A stretch of 64,000 nucleotides of DNA from Burkholderiales bacterium LSUCC0115. GTDB lineage: Bacteria; Pseudomonadota; Gammaproteobacteria; Burkholderiales; Burkholderiaceae_A. Position numbers and translations under genes: made by a program. The notes below the pieces were generated by a model that was given only the letters and a program-made list of their open reading frames with translations, was not told the origin of the DNA and did no database searches. Shown here piece by piece: positions 42,155 to 51,488 of the stretch (positions are counted from its first letter, which is position 1; the number at the start of each line of letters is the position of its first letter). The stretch lies in NCBI GenBank assembly GCA_009646425.1, contig WJBW01000001.1, forward strand, positions 629,436 to 693,435. The letters run 5' to 3'.

Positions 42155-43036
42155 CTAGGCTCCCCGAATCAGACTGAAATGCCGCCTGGAGAGGTCCCAG
42201 CCAAACCAGTTCTCCAGTCGCATCGCCAGCCGGTGACGCCGCTCACGTCGAGTGGGAACATGGCTCAGGTCAGGCTGAAAACTCTGATCGGCCTGCGTGG
42301 CCAGCCAGTCTGTCATTACCGCCGGGTGCGGACCCGTATAGGGTCGAAGGGCCTGTGGGTCGATCTGATAGCGTTTGAAATCCACTGGGGTCTTGTTCCA
42401 GTAGCGCTCCACCGAATGCTGCTTGGCATTCATGGCGGCAATCGGGCGGACATGGCCATAGTGATAGATGGTGGCACCCGTGTGAGCAGCCCGTGGCCAA
42501 CGCATACGCTGGTTGTTGATCACCACATTCCAAAACAAGCCATCACAGGCCACGGTGCGAATGGTGTTGCGAATAATCCTAGGGGCTCGGCGATACCAGC
42601 CCGGTGAGACGGCCTGCCACTGGGGCGAGCCAAAGAAATGAACATAGTCAAAGACCAGGGCCTCGATGCGAGGATCATCCAGATGCTGCTGCATGGCCTG
42701 ACGGATCCGATCCAAATCCTGCTCGTGCAAGACCTCATCGGCCTCCAGGTAAAAGGCCCAGTCACCGGTGCACTGACTCTGGGCCAGCATCTTCTGCTGG
42801 CCATAGACAAATCCCGCCACCCGCATGGCCTCGTTCCAGACCACGTCAACGATCCGAATCTTGGGCTCACCCAGCGCCTCGATGGCTTTGCGTGTGGCCT
42901 GGTCTTCTTCGGGGTCCGAGGGGCCCAGGGCAATCACAAACTCATCGGCCAAAGGCAAGGCCGACCGAATGCTCTGAACAAAGGGGTAGCCCAGCTTGGC
43001 GCCATTGCGCAAAAAGGTGAAGACCGAGACTTTCAC
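42155..43036 (-). CDS. GT2-like glycosyltransferase
   Basis: 293 residues starting at GTG 43036, whose GTGA overlaps the stop of the heptosyltransferase gene; upstream starts would run into that gene. VSVFTFLRNGAKLGYPFVQSI and DEFVIALGPSDPEED are the GT2 opening; WAFYLEADEVLHEQDL carries the acidic metal motif. Late TIYHYGHVRP and PHPAVMTDWL are typical of the branch annotated as LPS-core glycosyltransferases. Donor unknown. Confidence 0.78.
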   Translation of the reverse strand: MKVSVFTFLRNGAKLGYPFVQSIRSALPLADEFVIALGPSDPEEDQATRKAIEALGEPKIRIVDVVWNEAMRVAGFVYGQQKMLAQSQCTGDWAFYLEADEVLHEQDLDRIRQAMQQHLDDPRIEALVFDYVHFFGSPQWQAVSPGWYRRAPRIIRNTIRTVACDGLFWNVVINNQRMRWPRAAHTGATIYHYGHVRPIAAMNAKQHSVERYWNKTPVDFKRYQIDPQALRPYTGPHPAVMTDWLATQADQSFQPDLSHVPTRRERRHRLAMRLENWFGWDLSRRHFSLIRGA

Positions 43037-44202
43037 GACCGCAATAGTCCCATAATCGCCGTCGCAGGCAGCCTGTCGAGGCAATCACTGTGGCTGTCGA
43101 ACCGGTCCTGACAACCGGCCTTGCGACAAGGAACACACTGGCCTGGCCCCTGGACAATGGTGACCGAGCCAACGGTCTGCAGACGGATCGACTGGTCGCT
43201 TGAATCTGGCTCGCCCCGCAGCTGCCAGACGCTTTGCATCTGCTCGGCAACAGCAGTCTGCTGCGGCCAGGGCCCAAAGTTGGTCGGAGGGGTCGCGCCA
43301 AACAAGGCAATGGTTCGGGTGCTACAGGCCGCCGCCAAATGGGTGATCGAGGTGTCCACTCCCACATAAGCCCATGCGGCCTTGAGCAGGCTGGCCACCT
43401 GACCCAGCGAGAGCAGGCCAGCTGCGTTAAAGAGCTGGGCACTGACCTGCCCTATGGGTCCCACCCCCGACTGCTGAACCCGGTCGACGATCTCCTGGTT
43501 GAGGCTCTGATCCTGATGGCTGGCAGACCCTGTGAGCACCACCTTGTGGCCTTGGCTGAGCTGATCGCTCACCAGCGCGGCCCAGTGTGAGACCGGCCAG
43601 CGCTTAAAGCGCCACATGGGCGTGGCATGGACCACCACCAGCCTGCCCTGACCAACAAAGGGCTGCAGCTGCGCTGGCAAGGGCTCTGCGGCCGGCGGCG
43701 TCAGGCTGGCCTGCCTGGCAGGGGGCAGCAGCCTGAGTCGCTCCACCACCACATGCTGCTGCCAATAATCGAGCTCCACCCAATGCAGGCAGAGCCATTT
43801 CTTCCACCAGTTGTGGGCCTTGGCCTGCGGCACGATGCCCACCCGTTTGGGGGCAGCCAAGAGGCCATAGAGGTGGGCACGGTCACTGGGCTGGGTGACG
43901 ATGGCCAGGTCATACCGACGAAACAGGCGTCGGATCAGTTGTCGATACTCGGCTGGCCCAGGGTGCTCGGACGATTCGATGACCTGGTTGATATCAGGAT
44001 TGCCCGCCAGCATGCCCATGGTCTTGTCATAGCCCAGCACATCAATACAGGCCTCTGGCCAGAGCTCGCGGGCCCGACGCATGAGTGGTGTCGTGCAGAG
44101 GACATCACCGATCTGGCGCGTGGCGATGATCAGCACACGCTTGGGAGACTTGGGCAGTCTGCGCAGCCGATGGAAGTCCCTGAAAGAGGCCGATGACATC
44201 AC
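43033..44202 (-). CDS. ADP-heptose:LPS heptosyltransferase-like (GT9)
   Basis: 389 residues. RVLIIATRQIGDVLCTTPLMRRARELWP is the GT9 N-terminal signature (the rIGD motif), LVVVHATPMWRFKRWP the start of the second Rossmann domain and YVGVDTSITHLAAACSTRTIALFGATPP the ADP-heptose-binding end. A C-terminal cluster GQCVPCRKAGCQDRFDSHSDCL is the Cys-rich tail common to this subfamily. Adds heptose (or a related sugar) to inner core LPS. It starts two bases after the dnaE stop. Confidence 0.85.
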   Translation of the reverse strand: MMSSASFRDFHRLRRLPKSPKRVLIIATRQIGDVLCTTPLMRRARELWPEACIDVLGYDKTMGMLAGNPDINQVIESSEHPGPAEYRQLIRRLFRRYDLAIVTQPSDRAHLYGLLAAPKRVGIVPQAKAHNWWKKWLCLHWVELDYWQQHVVVERLRLLPPARQASLTPPAAEPLPAQLQPFVGQGRLVVVHATPMWRFKRWPVSHWAALVSDQLSQGHKVVLTGSASHQDQSLNQEIVDRVQQSGVGPIGQVSAQLFNAAGLLSLGQVASLLKAAWAYVGVDTSITHLAAACSTRTIALFGATPPTNFGPWPQQTAVAEQMQSVWQLRGEPDSSDQSIRLQTVGSVTIVQGPGQCVPCRKAGCQDRFDSHSDCLDRLPATAIMGLLRS

Positions 44203-44204
44203 GG

Positions 44205-47200
44205 CTACTCGTAGACCACAGCGACCGCTCGCTCACCGAAGATTTTCTGCAAGGCCAGCAAGGTCTGATCCGACGGGGGCAAGGCAAAGGCTGAGCCGAG
44301 CCGGACCTCACAGACCTGCTCGCCTTCTTGCACCTGAACCACCACCGGACAGGGCTTGATGGCCTGGCCGATGGCGGCCCCAGGGGCCGCGGATCGATGG
44401 TCTGGGATCATCTGTCGAATCTGGGCCAAAAAGGATGCGGCAGCTGTCTGAGAGCTGTCGGCTGGCAGGGTCATGCGAATGGCCCGTGCATGGCGGGACC
44501 GGGCTTCGCCCAGGGTCAGAATCTCCACGGCACTGGCACGAAGCCCGCCGGAGTAGTCGTCGTTGTCCACCTTGGCGCTCAGAATCAGAACATCGTCGAC
44601 CTTGAGCACGTGCTTGCGGGCATCGTAGAGCTCGTTGAAGACCGTGGCCTCGATGCGGCCCGACCCATCGTCTAGCTCGATGACGCGCATCATGCCGCGC
44701 CGGGTCATCTGGGCCCGGCTGTTGGTCACCACGCCAGCCAACCAGATGGGATCCTTGGTGGGCATCACCCGAGCCAGAGGGGTGGCTGCAAACCGACGAA
44801 CCTCTTGGGCCACGCTGTCAAACAAAGATCCCGAGAAGCAATACCCCAGGGCGAGTTTTTCTTCTAACAAGGCCTCCCGCGCCGAATAGGCGGCCGTAGC
44901 CGACAGCCCCGCGTGGGCCCGAAGATCGCCGGCTGACTGCGGTGCGGCGTCTTCCACAAACAAGCCAGCCTGATCGGCGTTGGCCGCGGCCTCCTCGGCC
45001 ATGCGCACCGCCAGGTCAATGGCCACCACCAGCTGGGCGCGCGCCTGACGACCTTGCGGATGCGTCAGATCAAAGGCGCCGCTCTTGACCAAGGCCTCCA
45101 TGGCCCGCTTGTTCACCAGGCGACGATCCACACGGGCACAGAAGTCAAAGAGGTCGGCAAATGCACCCGCCTCTCGGGCCTTCAGGATGCTCATCACCGC
45201 AGACTCGCCCACCCCACGAACGGCACCCAGTCCGTACCGAATGGCCCGCGCCCTGGTCTGAGGACCATCGTTGGCCGAAAGCCCCTGACCCTCTTCGTTC
45301 ACACCCAAGACAGGCTCAAACCGATAGCCGCTGTGATTGATGCTGGGGGGTAAGACCCCCAGGCCATTGGCCCTGGCATCGGCCACCAAGAAGGCCACCT
45401 TGTCCGTGTCGTCCATGTCCGAGCTCATGGTGGCGGCCAGGAACTCCGCCGCGTAATGCGCCTTAAGCCAGGCGGTCTGATAGGTGATGACCGCATAGGC
45501 CGCGGTGTGGCTCTTGTTAAAGCCGTACTCCGCGAACTTCTCCATCAGATCAAAGAGCTCGGTGGCCAGTTTCTCGGAATGGCCTTTGGCCTTGGCCCCT
45601 TCCAAGAAGATAGACCGCTGCTGGGCCATTTCCTCAGGCTTTTTCTTGCCCATGGCTCGACGCAGCAGGTCTGCACCACCCAGGGTGTAGCCCGCCATGA
45701 TCTGGGCGATCTGCATGACCTGTTCCTGATAGACGATCACTCCATAGGTGGGCGTGAGGCAGTCCTTGAGGTCGTCATGAAAATAATTGATGCGCTGCTG
45801 GCCCTGCTTTCTCAGGATGAAGTCATCGACCATGCCCGAGTTCAGAGGGCCCGGTCGATAGAGCGCCAGCATGGCGATGATGTCCTCAAAGCTGTCGGGC
45901 TGAAGCTTGAGCAGATAGCGTTTCATGCCCTGGCTCTCGACCTGGAAGATCGCGGTGGTGTTAGCCTGCTTGAGCACCTGATAGGCGGCCGGGTCATCAA
46001 AGCCATTGAGATCGTCAAGTCGAAGACAGCGGTCTGGATAGAGCCGGTTGATGGTGTCGACCGCCAGCTGAATGATGGTCAGGTTGCGCAGGCCCAGGAA
46101 GTCGAACTTGACCAGGCCCATGGCCTCGACATCGTCCTTGTCGTACATGCTGACCACGCCCTCTTCGCCGGCTGCGCCAGGCGCCTGGTAAAGCGGACAG
46201 AAATCGGTGATCTTGCCTGGGGCGATGAGCACACCACCGGCATGCATACCGACGTTGCGGGTGAGGTCTTCCAGGGGTTCGGCCAAGGCCAGCAGCTCAC
46301 GCACCTCGTCTTCTTTTTTCTCGCGCTCGGCCAAGATGGGCTCTTTCTCGCGCGCCTCTTGCAGCGAGAGGGGCTTGTTCTGCACCACAGGAATCAGCTT
46401 GGAGAGCTGGTCGCAGAAGTTGTAGGGCAGCTCCAAAACCCGGCCTGCATCTCGAATCACAGCCCTCGAGGCCATGGTGCCAAAGGTCACAATCTGGCTG
46501 ACCGCCTGACGGCCATAACGAGACCGCACATAGTCGATCACCAGCTGGCGCTTTTCTTGGCAGAAGTCGATGTCAAAGTCGGGCATGCTGACCCGCTCTG
46601 GATTGAGGAATCGCTCAAAGAGCAAGGCGTACGGCAACGGATCCAAGTCGGTGATGCCCAGGCTGTATGCCACCAAGGAGCCGGCTCCTGAGCCCCGGCC
46701 AGGACCCACGGGCACGCCATTGTTCTTGGCCCAGTTGATGAAGTCGGCCACGATCAAGAAGTAGCCCGGAAAGCCCATCTGAATAATGGTCTCGCACTCC
46801 AGGTCCAGTCGGGCTTGGTAGACGGATCTGCGCTCGTCTCGCAGGGCCTGATCGGGATAGAGCAGGGACAGGCGTCGCTCCAACCCTTCTTTGGACAGCG
46901 CGCGCAGAAAGTCTTCCAGGCTCTCGCCATGAGGCGTCGGAAAGTCGGGCAGTCGCGGCGTGCCCAGCTGCAGACTCAGGTTGCACTTGGCCGCAATGGC
47001 CAGGCTGTTGGCTAGGGCTTGAGGCACGTCGGCAAACCGCTCGGCCATCTCGGCCTGGCTCGCCAGGTATTGCTGCTGGGTGAAGTCGCGGCGGCGACGC
47101 GGATTGCCCAGGGTCTCCCCGCTGGCAATGCAGACCCTGGCCTCGTGGGACTGGAAGTCCTGTGGATCCAGGAACTGCACGGGGTGCGTGGCGACCACTG

Positions 47201-47840
47201 GCAGTTGTTGCTCTGCAGCCAGCCGCAGAGCCGCTCGGACATAGAGGTCCTCGCCCGGCAGACCGGCGCGCTGCAGTTCAATGAAAAAACCCTCGACAAA
47301 GATCTGTCTGAGCCGCTTTGCAGCAGCCAGTGCCTCTTGATAGGCCTGGTCGGTTTGTTTGAGCAGGGCCTGGCCCACTTCGCCCTGCTGGGCACCCGAG
47401 AGGCAGATCAGGCCCTGGGCGAGCGAAGGGTCTCCGGCGCCCTCTGAGGAGGCTGGGTCTGCGGCCGAAGCCATAAACCAGGCCAGGTCGATCTCGCCTC
47501 GATCGCGATAGGCGTTGGTCAGCCAGGCACGCGAGAGCAGCTCACACAGGTTGCGATAGCCCTGCTCGTTTTGAATGAGCAGCAGCAGCCGAAAGGGGCT
47601 GTCTCGATCGGCCGGGTTGGTGACAAAGACATCCGCCCCCAGAATCGGCTTGACCCCTTTGGCGCGCGCAGCCTTGTAAAACTTCACAAACCCAAAGGTA
47701 TTGCCCAGGTCGGTCAGGCCCAGAGCCCGCTGGCCATCGGACTGGGCCTTGGCCACCGCATCGCCCAGTCGGGTGATGCCATCCACAATCGAGTATTCAG
47801 AGTGCAGCCGCAGGTGCACGAAAGAGGGGGCGCTGGCCAT
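44205..47840 (-). CDS. dnaE: DNA polymerase III alpha subunit
   Basis: 1211 residues from ATG 47840 (MASAPSFVHLRLHSEYSIVDG), the normal start; a longer form from 47885 is open but unlikely. PHP domain at the N-terminus, polymerase catalytic region with GPGRGSGAGSLVAYSLGITDLDP and the metal aspartates in MPDFDIDF, then the tandem HhH and OB-fold (VWLAGVVTN...RAQMTRRGMMRVIELDDGSG). Replicative polymerase of the DnaE1 type. It heads the minus-strand run, with the LPS genes following after two bases. The divergent GT39 gene begins 82 bases upstream. Confidence 0.96.
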   Translation of the reverse strand: MASAPSFVHLRLHSEYSIVDGITRLGDAVAKAQSDGQRALGLTDLGNTFGFVKFYKAARAKGVKPILGADVFVTNPADRDSPFRLLLLIQNEQGYRNLCELLSRAWLTNAYRDRGEIDLAWFMASAADPASSEGAGDPSLAQGLICLSGAQQGEVGQALLKQTDQAYQEALAAAKRLRQIFVEGFFIELQRAGLPGEDLYVRAALRLAAEQQLPVVATHPVQFLDPQDFQSHEARVCIASGETLGNPRRRRDFTQQQYLASQAEMAERFADVPQALANSLAIAAKCNLSLQLGTPRLPDFPTPHGESLEDFLRALSKEGLERRLSLLYPDQALRDERRSVYQARLDLECETIIQMGFPGYFLIVADFINWAKNNGVPVGPGRGSGAGSLVAYSLGITDLDPLPYALLFERFLNPERVSMPDFDIDFCQEKRQLVIDYVRSRYGRQAVSQIVTFGTMASRAVIRDAGRVLELPYNFCDQLSKLIPVVQNKPLSLQEAREKEPILAEREKKEDEVRELLALAEPLEDLTRNVGMHAGGVLIAPGKITDFCPLYQAPGAAGEEGVVSMYDKDDVEAMGLVKFDFLGLRNLTIIQLAVDTINRLYPDRCLRLDDLNGFDDPAAYQVLKQANTTAIFQVESQGMKRYLLKLQPDSFEDIIAMLALYRPGPLNSGMVDDFILRKQGQQRINYFHDDLKDCLTPTYGVIVYQEQVMQIAQIMAGYTLGGADLLRRAMGKKKPEEMAQQRSIFLEGAKAKGHSEKLATELFDLMEKFAEYGFNKSHTAAYAVITYQTAWLKAHYAAEFLAATMSSDMDDTDKVAFLVADARANGLGVLPPSINHSGYRFEPVLGVNEEGQGLSANDGPQTRARAIRYGLGAVRGVGESAVMSILKAREAGAFADLFDFCARVDRRLVNKRAMEALVKSGAFDLTHPQGRQARAQLVVAIDLAVRMAEEAAANADQAGLFVEDAAPQSAGDLRAHAGLSATAAYSAREALLEEKLALGYCFSGSLFDSVAQEVRRFAATPLARVMPTKDPIWLAGVVTNSRAQMTRRGMMRVIELDDGSGRIEATVFNELYDARKHVLKVDDVLILSAKVDNDDYSGGLRASAVEILTLGEARSRHARAIRMTLPADSSQTAAASFLAQIRQMIPDHRSAAPGAAIGQAIKPCPVVVQVQEGEQVCEVRLGSAFALPPSDQTLLALQKIFGERAVAVVYE

Positions 47841-47922
47841 GGGGTCTATTTTCGCATCAATCCCCCGAGCTGCATCACAACCCATGGGCCCGCAGCTGGC
47901 TCGGCCTTATCATGGGGGCATC

Positions 47923-49590
47923 ATGCCCACCAGGAGCCTTCCAGCCCATCCCGTCGTCTTGAGCCTGCTGGGCCTGGGTCTGCTGGTGGTCGTGGTGTTG
48001 CGGGTCTGGGCGGCAGCCATCTGGCCCGTACCCCTGTCGGTGGACGAGGCCCAGTACCTTGTCTGGTCTCGCGATCTGCAGATGGGCTACTACTCCAAGC
48101 CCCCGTTCATCGCCTGGGTGCTGTCTCTGGCGAGCTGGAGCTGCGGTGCGCCATCGCAGGCCACTGGACCGCTCAGCGGTGAAGGCTGTGTGCGCTGGCT
48201 GCAGCCACTGGCCATCGGTCTAGCAAGTCTTTTCGTCTACGCCACCGCCCAGCGACTCTTTGATCGTCCCCGGGTGGGGCTCTGGGCTGCCGTGCTCTTT
48301 GCCCTGGCCCCCTTGACCAGCTTTTACAGCCAGGCAGCCACCACCGATGCCTGGCTGCTGCTCTGGTGGTCAGCTGCCTTGTGGGCTTTTGTAGAAGGCC
48401 TGCATCACGATCAGCCCAGGCTCTACGGGGTTCAGACAACCTCCAATGAAGGGCTGCGATGGTGGGTCGCCTGCGGTCTGTTCGCAGGCCTGGGGCTCTT
48501 GACCAAATACTCGATGGCCGTCTTTGCCCTCTCGGCCCTCTGGGTGTTGGCGCAGCGCAGGCGCCTGCTGACCCCAGGCCCCTGGGTCTGTGCAGCGGTG
48601 GCCCTGCTGGTCTTCAGTCCCAATCTGATCTGGAATGCCCATTGGGACTGGCCGACCATGGCGCACCACGCCGACATCACCGTGGGCCAAGACCATGGGC
48701 TGCATCCCACCGGCCTGATGCGCTTTTTTGCTTCTCAGTGGGGCACGGTTGGTCCCCTGGTCTTTGGCATGTTTCTCTGGGGCTCCTTGCGTCGAATGGG
48801 CCGAGGCCTGGCCAATCGCAGCCCCTACGACCAGCAGACCAACGAGGCCATAGGCCTGCTGCTGCGGTTTGCCTGGCCCATGCTGCTGGTGGTGATGCTG
48901 CAGAGTCTGTTGTCCAGGGCACACGCCAATTGGGCCTCGCCAGCGCTGGTGGGCATCAGCCTGGTGGTGGCCGCCTGGTGGCTTATCGAGAGCGCCAGTC
49001 GGGGCCATCGACTGTCCCTGGGTACGCAGATTGGCCTTTGGCTGAGCCTGTTGATCAACGTGATTGTCTGCGGCCTGTTGATGGCCTCGCCCTGGCTAAC
49101 CCAGGCCTGGGGATTGGCAGGCCAGCGGCAGACCGACCCGTTCGTGCGACTCACCGGCTACAAGGCCGTCGCACAGGCTGTCTCCAGCCTGCAGCCGCTG
49201 CCGATTCTGGCCTCCGACGATCGCAAGCTGCTGGCCAACCTCTCGGCCTACCTGCCTGGCGCCCGGGTCTATGCCTGGAACCCCAAAGGTGAAAAAGACA
49301 ACCACTGGCAGCTTCAGCAGGACCTGCGGCAGCTGCCCGGCTCGCCTAGGGTCCTGCTCATTCAGACGCGCGTGTTGACAGGCACCGATGCATGGAAGTC
49401 CGGCGGGCCAGGACCGAGCGGTTCCGAAGCGCAGCCCCGGACTGAGCCACTGAGCGAGCCGCTGACCGAGCCCCTGGCCCAGACCCACCCCGATGTGGCC
49501 ACCCTGCTCGAGGCCATTCGGCTGGAGGGGAAGCATGATCTGGGTGTGAACGCCCGCTGGTTCTCCCTGGCCCAAGACCCGGCCCAGTAG
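47923..49590 (+). CDS. GT39/ArnT-like membrane glycosyltransferase
   Basis: 555 residues, about 11 membrane helices. PLSVDEAQYLVWSRDLQMGYYSKPPFIAW carries the lumenal DE pair and YYxKPP motif of PMT_2/ArnT-type GT-C enzymes, which take sugar from a polyprenyl phosphate at the periplasmic face. ATTDAWLLLWWSAALW and GLGLLTKYSMAVFAL follow. A repetitive acidic stretch TEPLSEPLTEPLAQ lies near the C-terminus. It stands 9 bases before a polyprenyl-phosphate sugar synthase, its likely donor maker. Confidence 0.83.
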   Translation: MPTRSLPAHPVVLSLLGLGLLVVVVLRVWAAAIWPVPLSVDEAQYLVWSRDLQMGYYSKPPFIAWVLSLASWSCGAPSQATGPLSGEGCVRWLQPLAIGLASLFVYATAQRLFDRPRVGLWAAVLFALAPLTSFYSQAATTDAWLLLWWSAALWAFVEGLHHDQPRLYGVQTTSNEGLRWWVACGLFAGLGLLTKYSMAVFALSALWVLAQRRRLLTPGPWVCAAVALLVFSPNLIWNAHWDWPTMAHHADITVGQDHGLHPTGLMRFFASQWGTVGPLVFGMFLWGSLRRMGRGLANRSPYDQQTNEAIGLLLRFAWPMLLVVMLQSLLSRAHANWASPALVGISLVVAAWWLIESASRGHRLSLGTQIGLWLSLLINVIVCGLLMASPWLTQAWGLAGQRQTDPFVRLTGYKAVAQAVSSLQPLPILASDDRKLLANLSAYLPGARVYAWNPKGEKDNHWQLQQDLRQLPGSPRVLLIQTRVLTGTDAWKSGGPGPSGSEAQPRTEPLSEPLTEPLAQTHPDVATLLEAIRLEGKHDLGVNARWFSLAQDPAQ

Positions 49591-49599
49591 AATGCGGAC

Positions 49600-50586
49600 A
49601 TGACCACTGCCCACCCAGATGCACCCCTGCCAGAGCTCTCTGTCGTCATTCCGATCTACAACGAGGTCGACAGCCTGCCACGGCTGATCCAGGCCATTGA
49701 CGAGGCCTTGAGTCCATCGGGCCTGCAATTCGAATTGATTCTGGTGGACGACGGCTCGCGTGACGGCTCTTATCGGGTCCTACAAAACTGGGCCGCTCGC
49801 ACACCCTGGCTGCGCTGTCTGGCCCTGATCCGCAACTACGGGCAGTCCACAGCCCTGCAGGCGGGATTCGATGCCGCACGCGGTGGCTTCATCGTCACCC
49901 TGGACGGTGACCTGCAAAACGATCCGCGAGACATCCTGAGCCTCGTTCAGATTCTGAAAGACCGGCCAGACGTCGACATGGTCTCCGGCTGGCGCAAAGA
50001 CCGACAAGACGCGACCTTGTCTCGCAAGATTCCGAGCCAGATCGCCAATGCCCTGATCAGCAAGGTCACCAAAGTCCGGCTGCATGACTACGGCTGCGCC
50101 CTGAAGGCCTATCGAGCCCGTGTGATCCATGACCTGAGGCTCTATGGTGAGCTGCACCGCTTCATCCCCGCGCTGGCGGCGGAGGTCGGGGCCAATATCG
50201 TTGAGGTGCCAGTTCGACACCACGCCCGAAGTGCTGGTGTCTCCAAGTACGGCATCGACCGAACCATCCGGGTCATGCTCGATCTGCTCTGGATTCGGTT
50301 CACCATGCGCTTTTTGCATCGGCCCATCCACGCCTTTGGTGGCATTGCCCTGGTCATGCTGACCCTGGGCTTGGGTGTGCTCGCCTGGCTGGGCTTTGAC
50401 AAGCTGGTCATGGGCCAAGACATTGGAGGCCGACCGCTGCTGCTGCTCGGCGTCTTGCTGACCCTGGTGGGCACCCAGCTCTTGGCGGTGGGGCTCATTG
50501 GAGAGCTCTTGATCCGCATCTATCACGAGCCGGCTGGTCGTCAACAGTACATCCTGAAGTCAGGCGAAAGCCGGACCACGGACTAG
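49600..50586 (+). CDS. Polyprenyl-phosphate glycosyltransferase (ArnC/GtrB/DPM1-like)
   Basis: 328 residues. GT2 domain ELSVVIPIYNEVDSLPRLIQ, LVDDGSRDGSY, RNYGQSTALQAGFDAA, TLDGDLQNDP and the later RHHARSAGVSKYG are characteristic of DPM1-like enzymes that attach sugar to undecaprenyl phosphate. Two C-terminal membrane helices (from FGGIALVMLTLGLGVLAWLG) anchor it. Supplies donors for the adjacent GT39 enzymes. Sugar identity unknown; ArnC is a close relative by layout but no other arn genes are here. Confidence 0.87.
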   Translation: MTTAHPDAPLPELSVVIPIYNEVDSLPRLIQAIDEALSPSGLQFELILVDDGSRDGSYRVLQNWAARTPWLRCLALIRNYGQSTALQAGFDAARGGFIVTLDGDLQNDPRDILSLVQILKDRPDVDMVSGWRKDRQDATLSRKIPSQIANALISKVTKVRLHDYGCALKAYRARVIHDLRLYGELHRFIPALAAEVGANIVEVPVRHHARSAGVSKYGIDRTIRVMLDLLWIRFTMRFLHRPIHAFGGIALVMLTLGLGVLAWLGFDKLVMGQDIGGRPLLLLGVLLTLVGTQLLAVGLIGELLIRIYHEPAGRQQYILKSGESRTTD

Positions 50587-50588
50587 CC

Positions 50589-51479
50589 TTGAAAAAACTG
50601 CTCAAGCCTGCACTGGGACTCGCCCTGCTCGCCGGGCTTCTGAGCAGCCTGGACCGCGGTCTACTGGGAGAGGTCTTGGGTGGGGCTCATCTGGGCTGGT
50701 TTGCCCTGGGCTGTCTGCTGGCTCTCATGGCGAATCTCATTTGTGTGACCCGCTGGCAACGCATTGCGCAGGGCCTTCATCTGCCACTGCAATGGCCCCA
50801 GGCCCTGAGTCTTTACGCACAGGCCATCACCGCCAACAGTGTGCTGCCAGGGGGCATTGTTGGGGGAGACCTCTGGCGTGTCATCGGCCTGTCTCGCCTG
50901 GCCAGTACCGGCCACAAGACCTCTGCGGCGGCCAGTGTGCTGGCTGATCGAGTCAGTGGCCTGTGGGGCCTGGCCTGGGTGAGCCTACTGGCCAGCGGCT
51001 ACGCCTGGTTTAGCCTTGAAACAGGCTGGCTGCACTCTGAGCTGGGGGCGCTGTATCTGGCTGGTTTGATCAGCATCCTGGTGCTGCCCTATGCGGCTAC
51101 TCGACTGGCCCGCGTGGGCCGGGCCCGGTTCGTGGAGTTATCGGTCGCCACGCCCATGCTCAGGCGCACGCTTGCGCTGTCGATCGCCGTTCAACTGCTG
51201 ACGTCGCTGGCGTTTTGGTGCTGCATGCAGGCTGTCAACCTGCCAGTGCCACTGGCACTGATTGTGGCTCTGAGCGGCGGTATTTTTATTGTTGGCATTC
51301 TGCCGGCCACCATCGGAGGCTTTGGTGCACGAGAGCTTGGCGCGCTGGCCTTGATCACCCCATTTGGTTTTTCCAAAGAACTGGTCATGGCCAGCTCTAT
51401 CTTGTTTGGGTTGACGGTGACGGTGCAGGGCCTGTTGGGTCTTTACTTCTGGCTCAGAGACCACAGCCGCATGACCTGA
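50589..51479 (+). CDS. LPG_synthase_TM (UPF0104) membrane protein
   Basis: 296 residues with 7-8 helices, TTG start two bases after the preceding stop. NSVLPGGIVGGDLWRVIGLSR and GILPATIGGFGARELGALAL are the two conserved loops of the lysylphosphatidylglycerol-synthase transmembrane family. Members near GT-C enzymes are suggested to move or handle polyprenyl-linked sugars; no LPG synthase catalytic C-terminus is present. Part of the 47.9-53.2 kb membrane-glycan run. Confidence 0.8.
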   Translation: MKKLLKPALGLALLAGLLSSLDRGLLGEVLGGAHLGWFALGCLLALMANLICVTRWQRIAQGLHLPLQWPQALSLYAQAITANSVLPGGIVGGDLWRVIGLSRLASTGHKTSAAASVLADRVSGLWGLAWVSLLASGYAWFSLETGWLHSELGALYLAGLISILVLPYAATRLARVGRARFVELSVATPMLRRTLALSIAVQLLTSLAFWCCMQAVNLPVPLALIVALSGGIFIVGILPATIGGFGARELGALALITPFGFSKELVMASSILFGLTVTVQGLLGLYFWLRDHSRMT

Positions 51480-51488
51480 TCGGGACCA

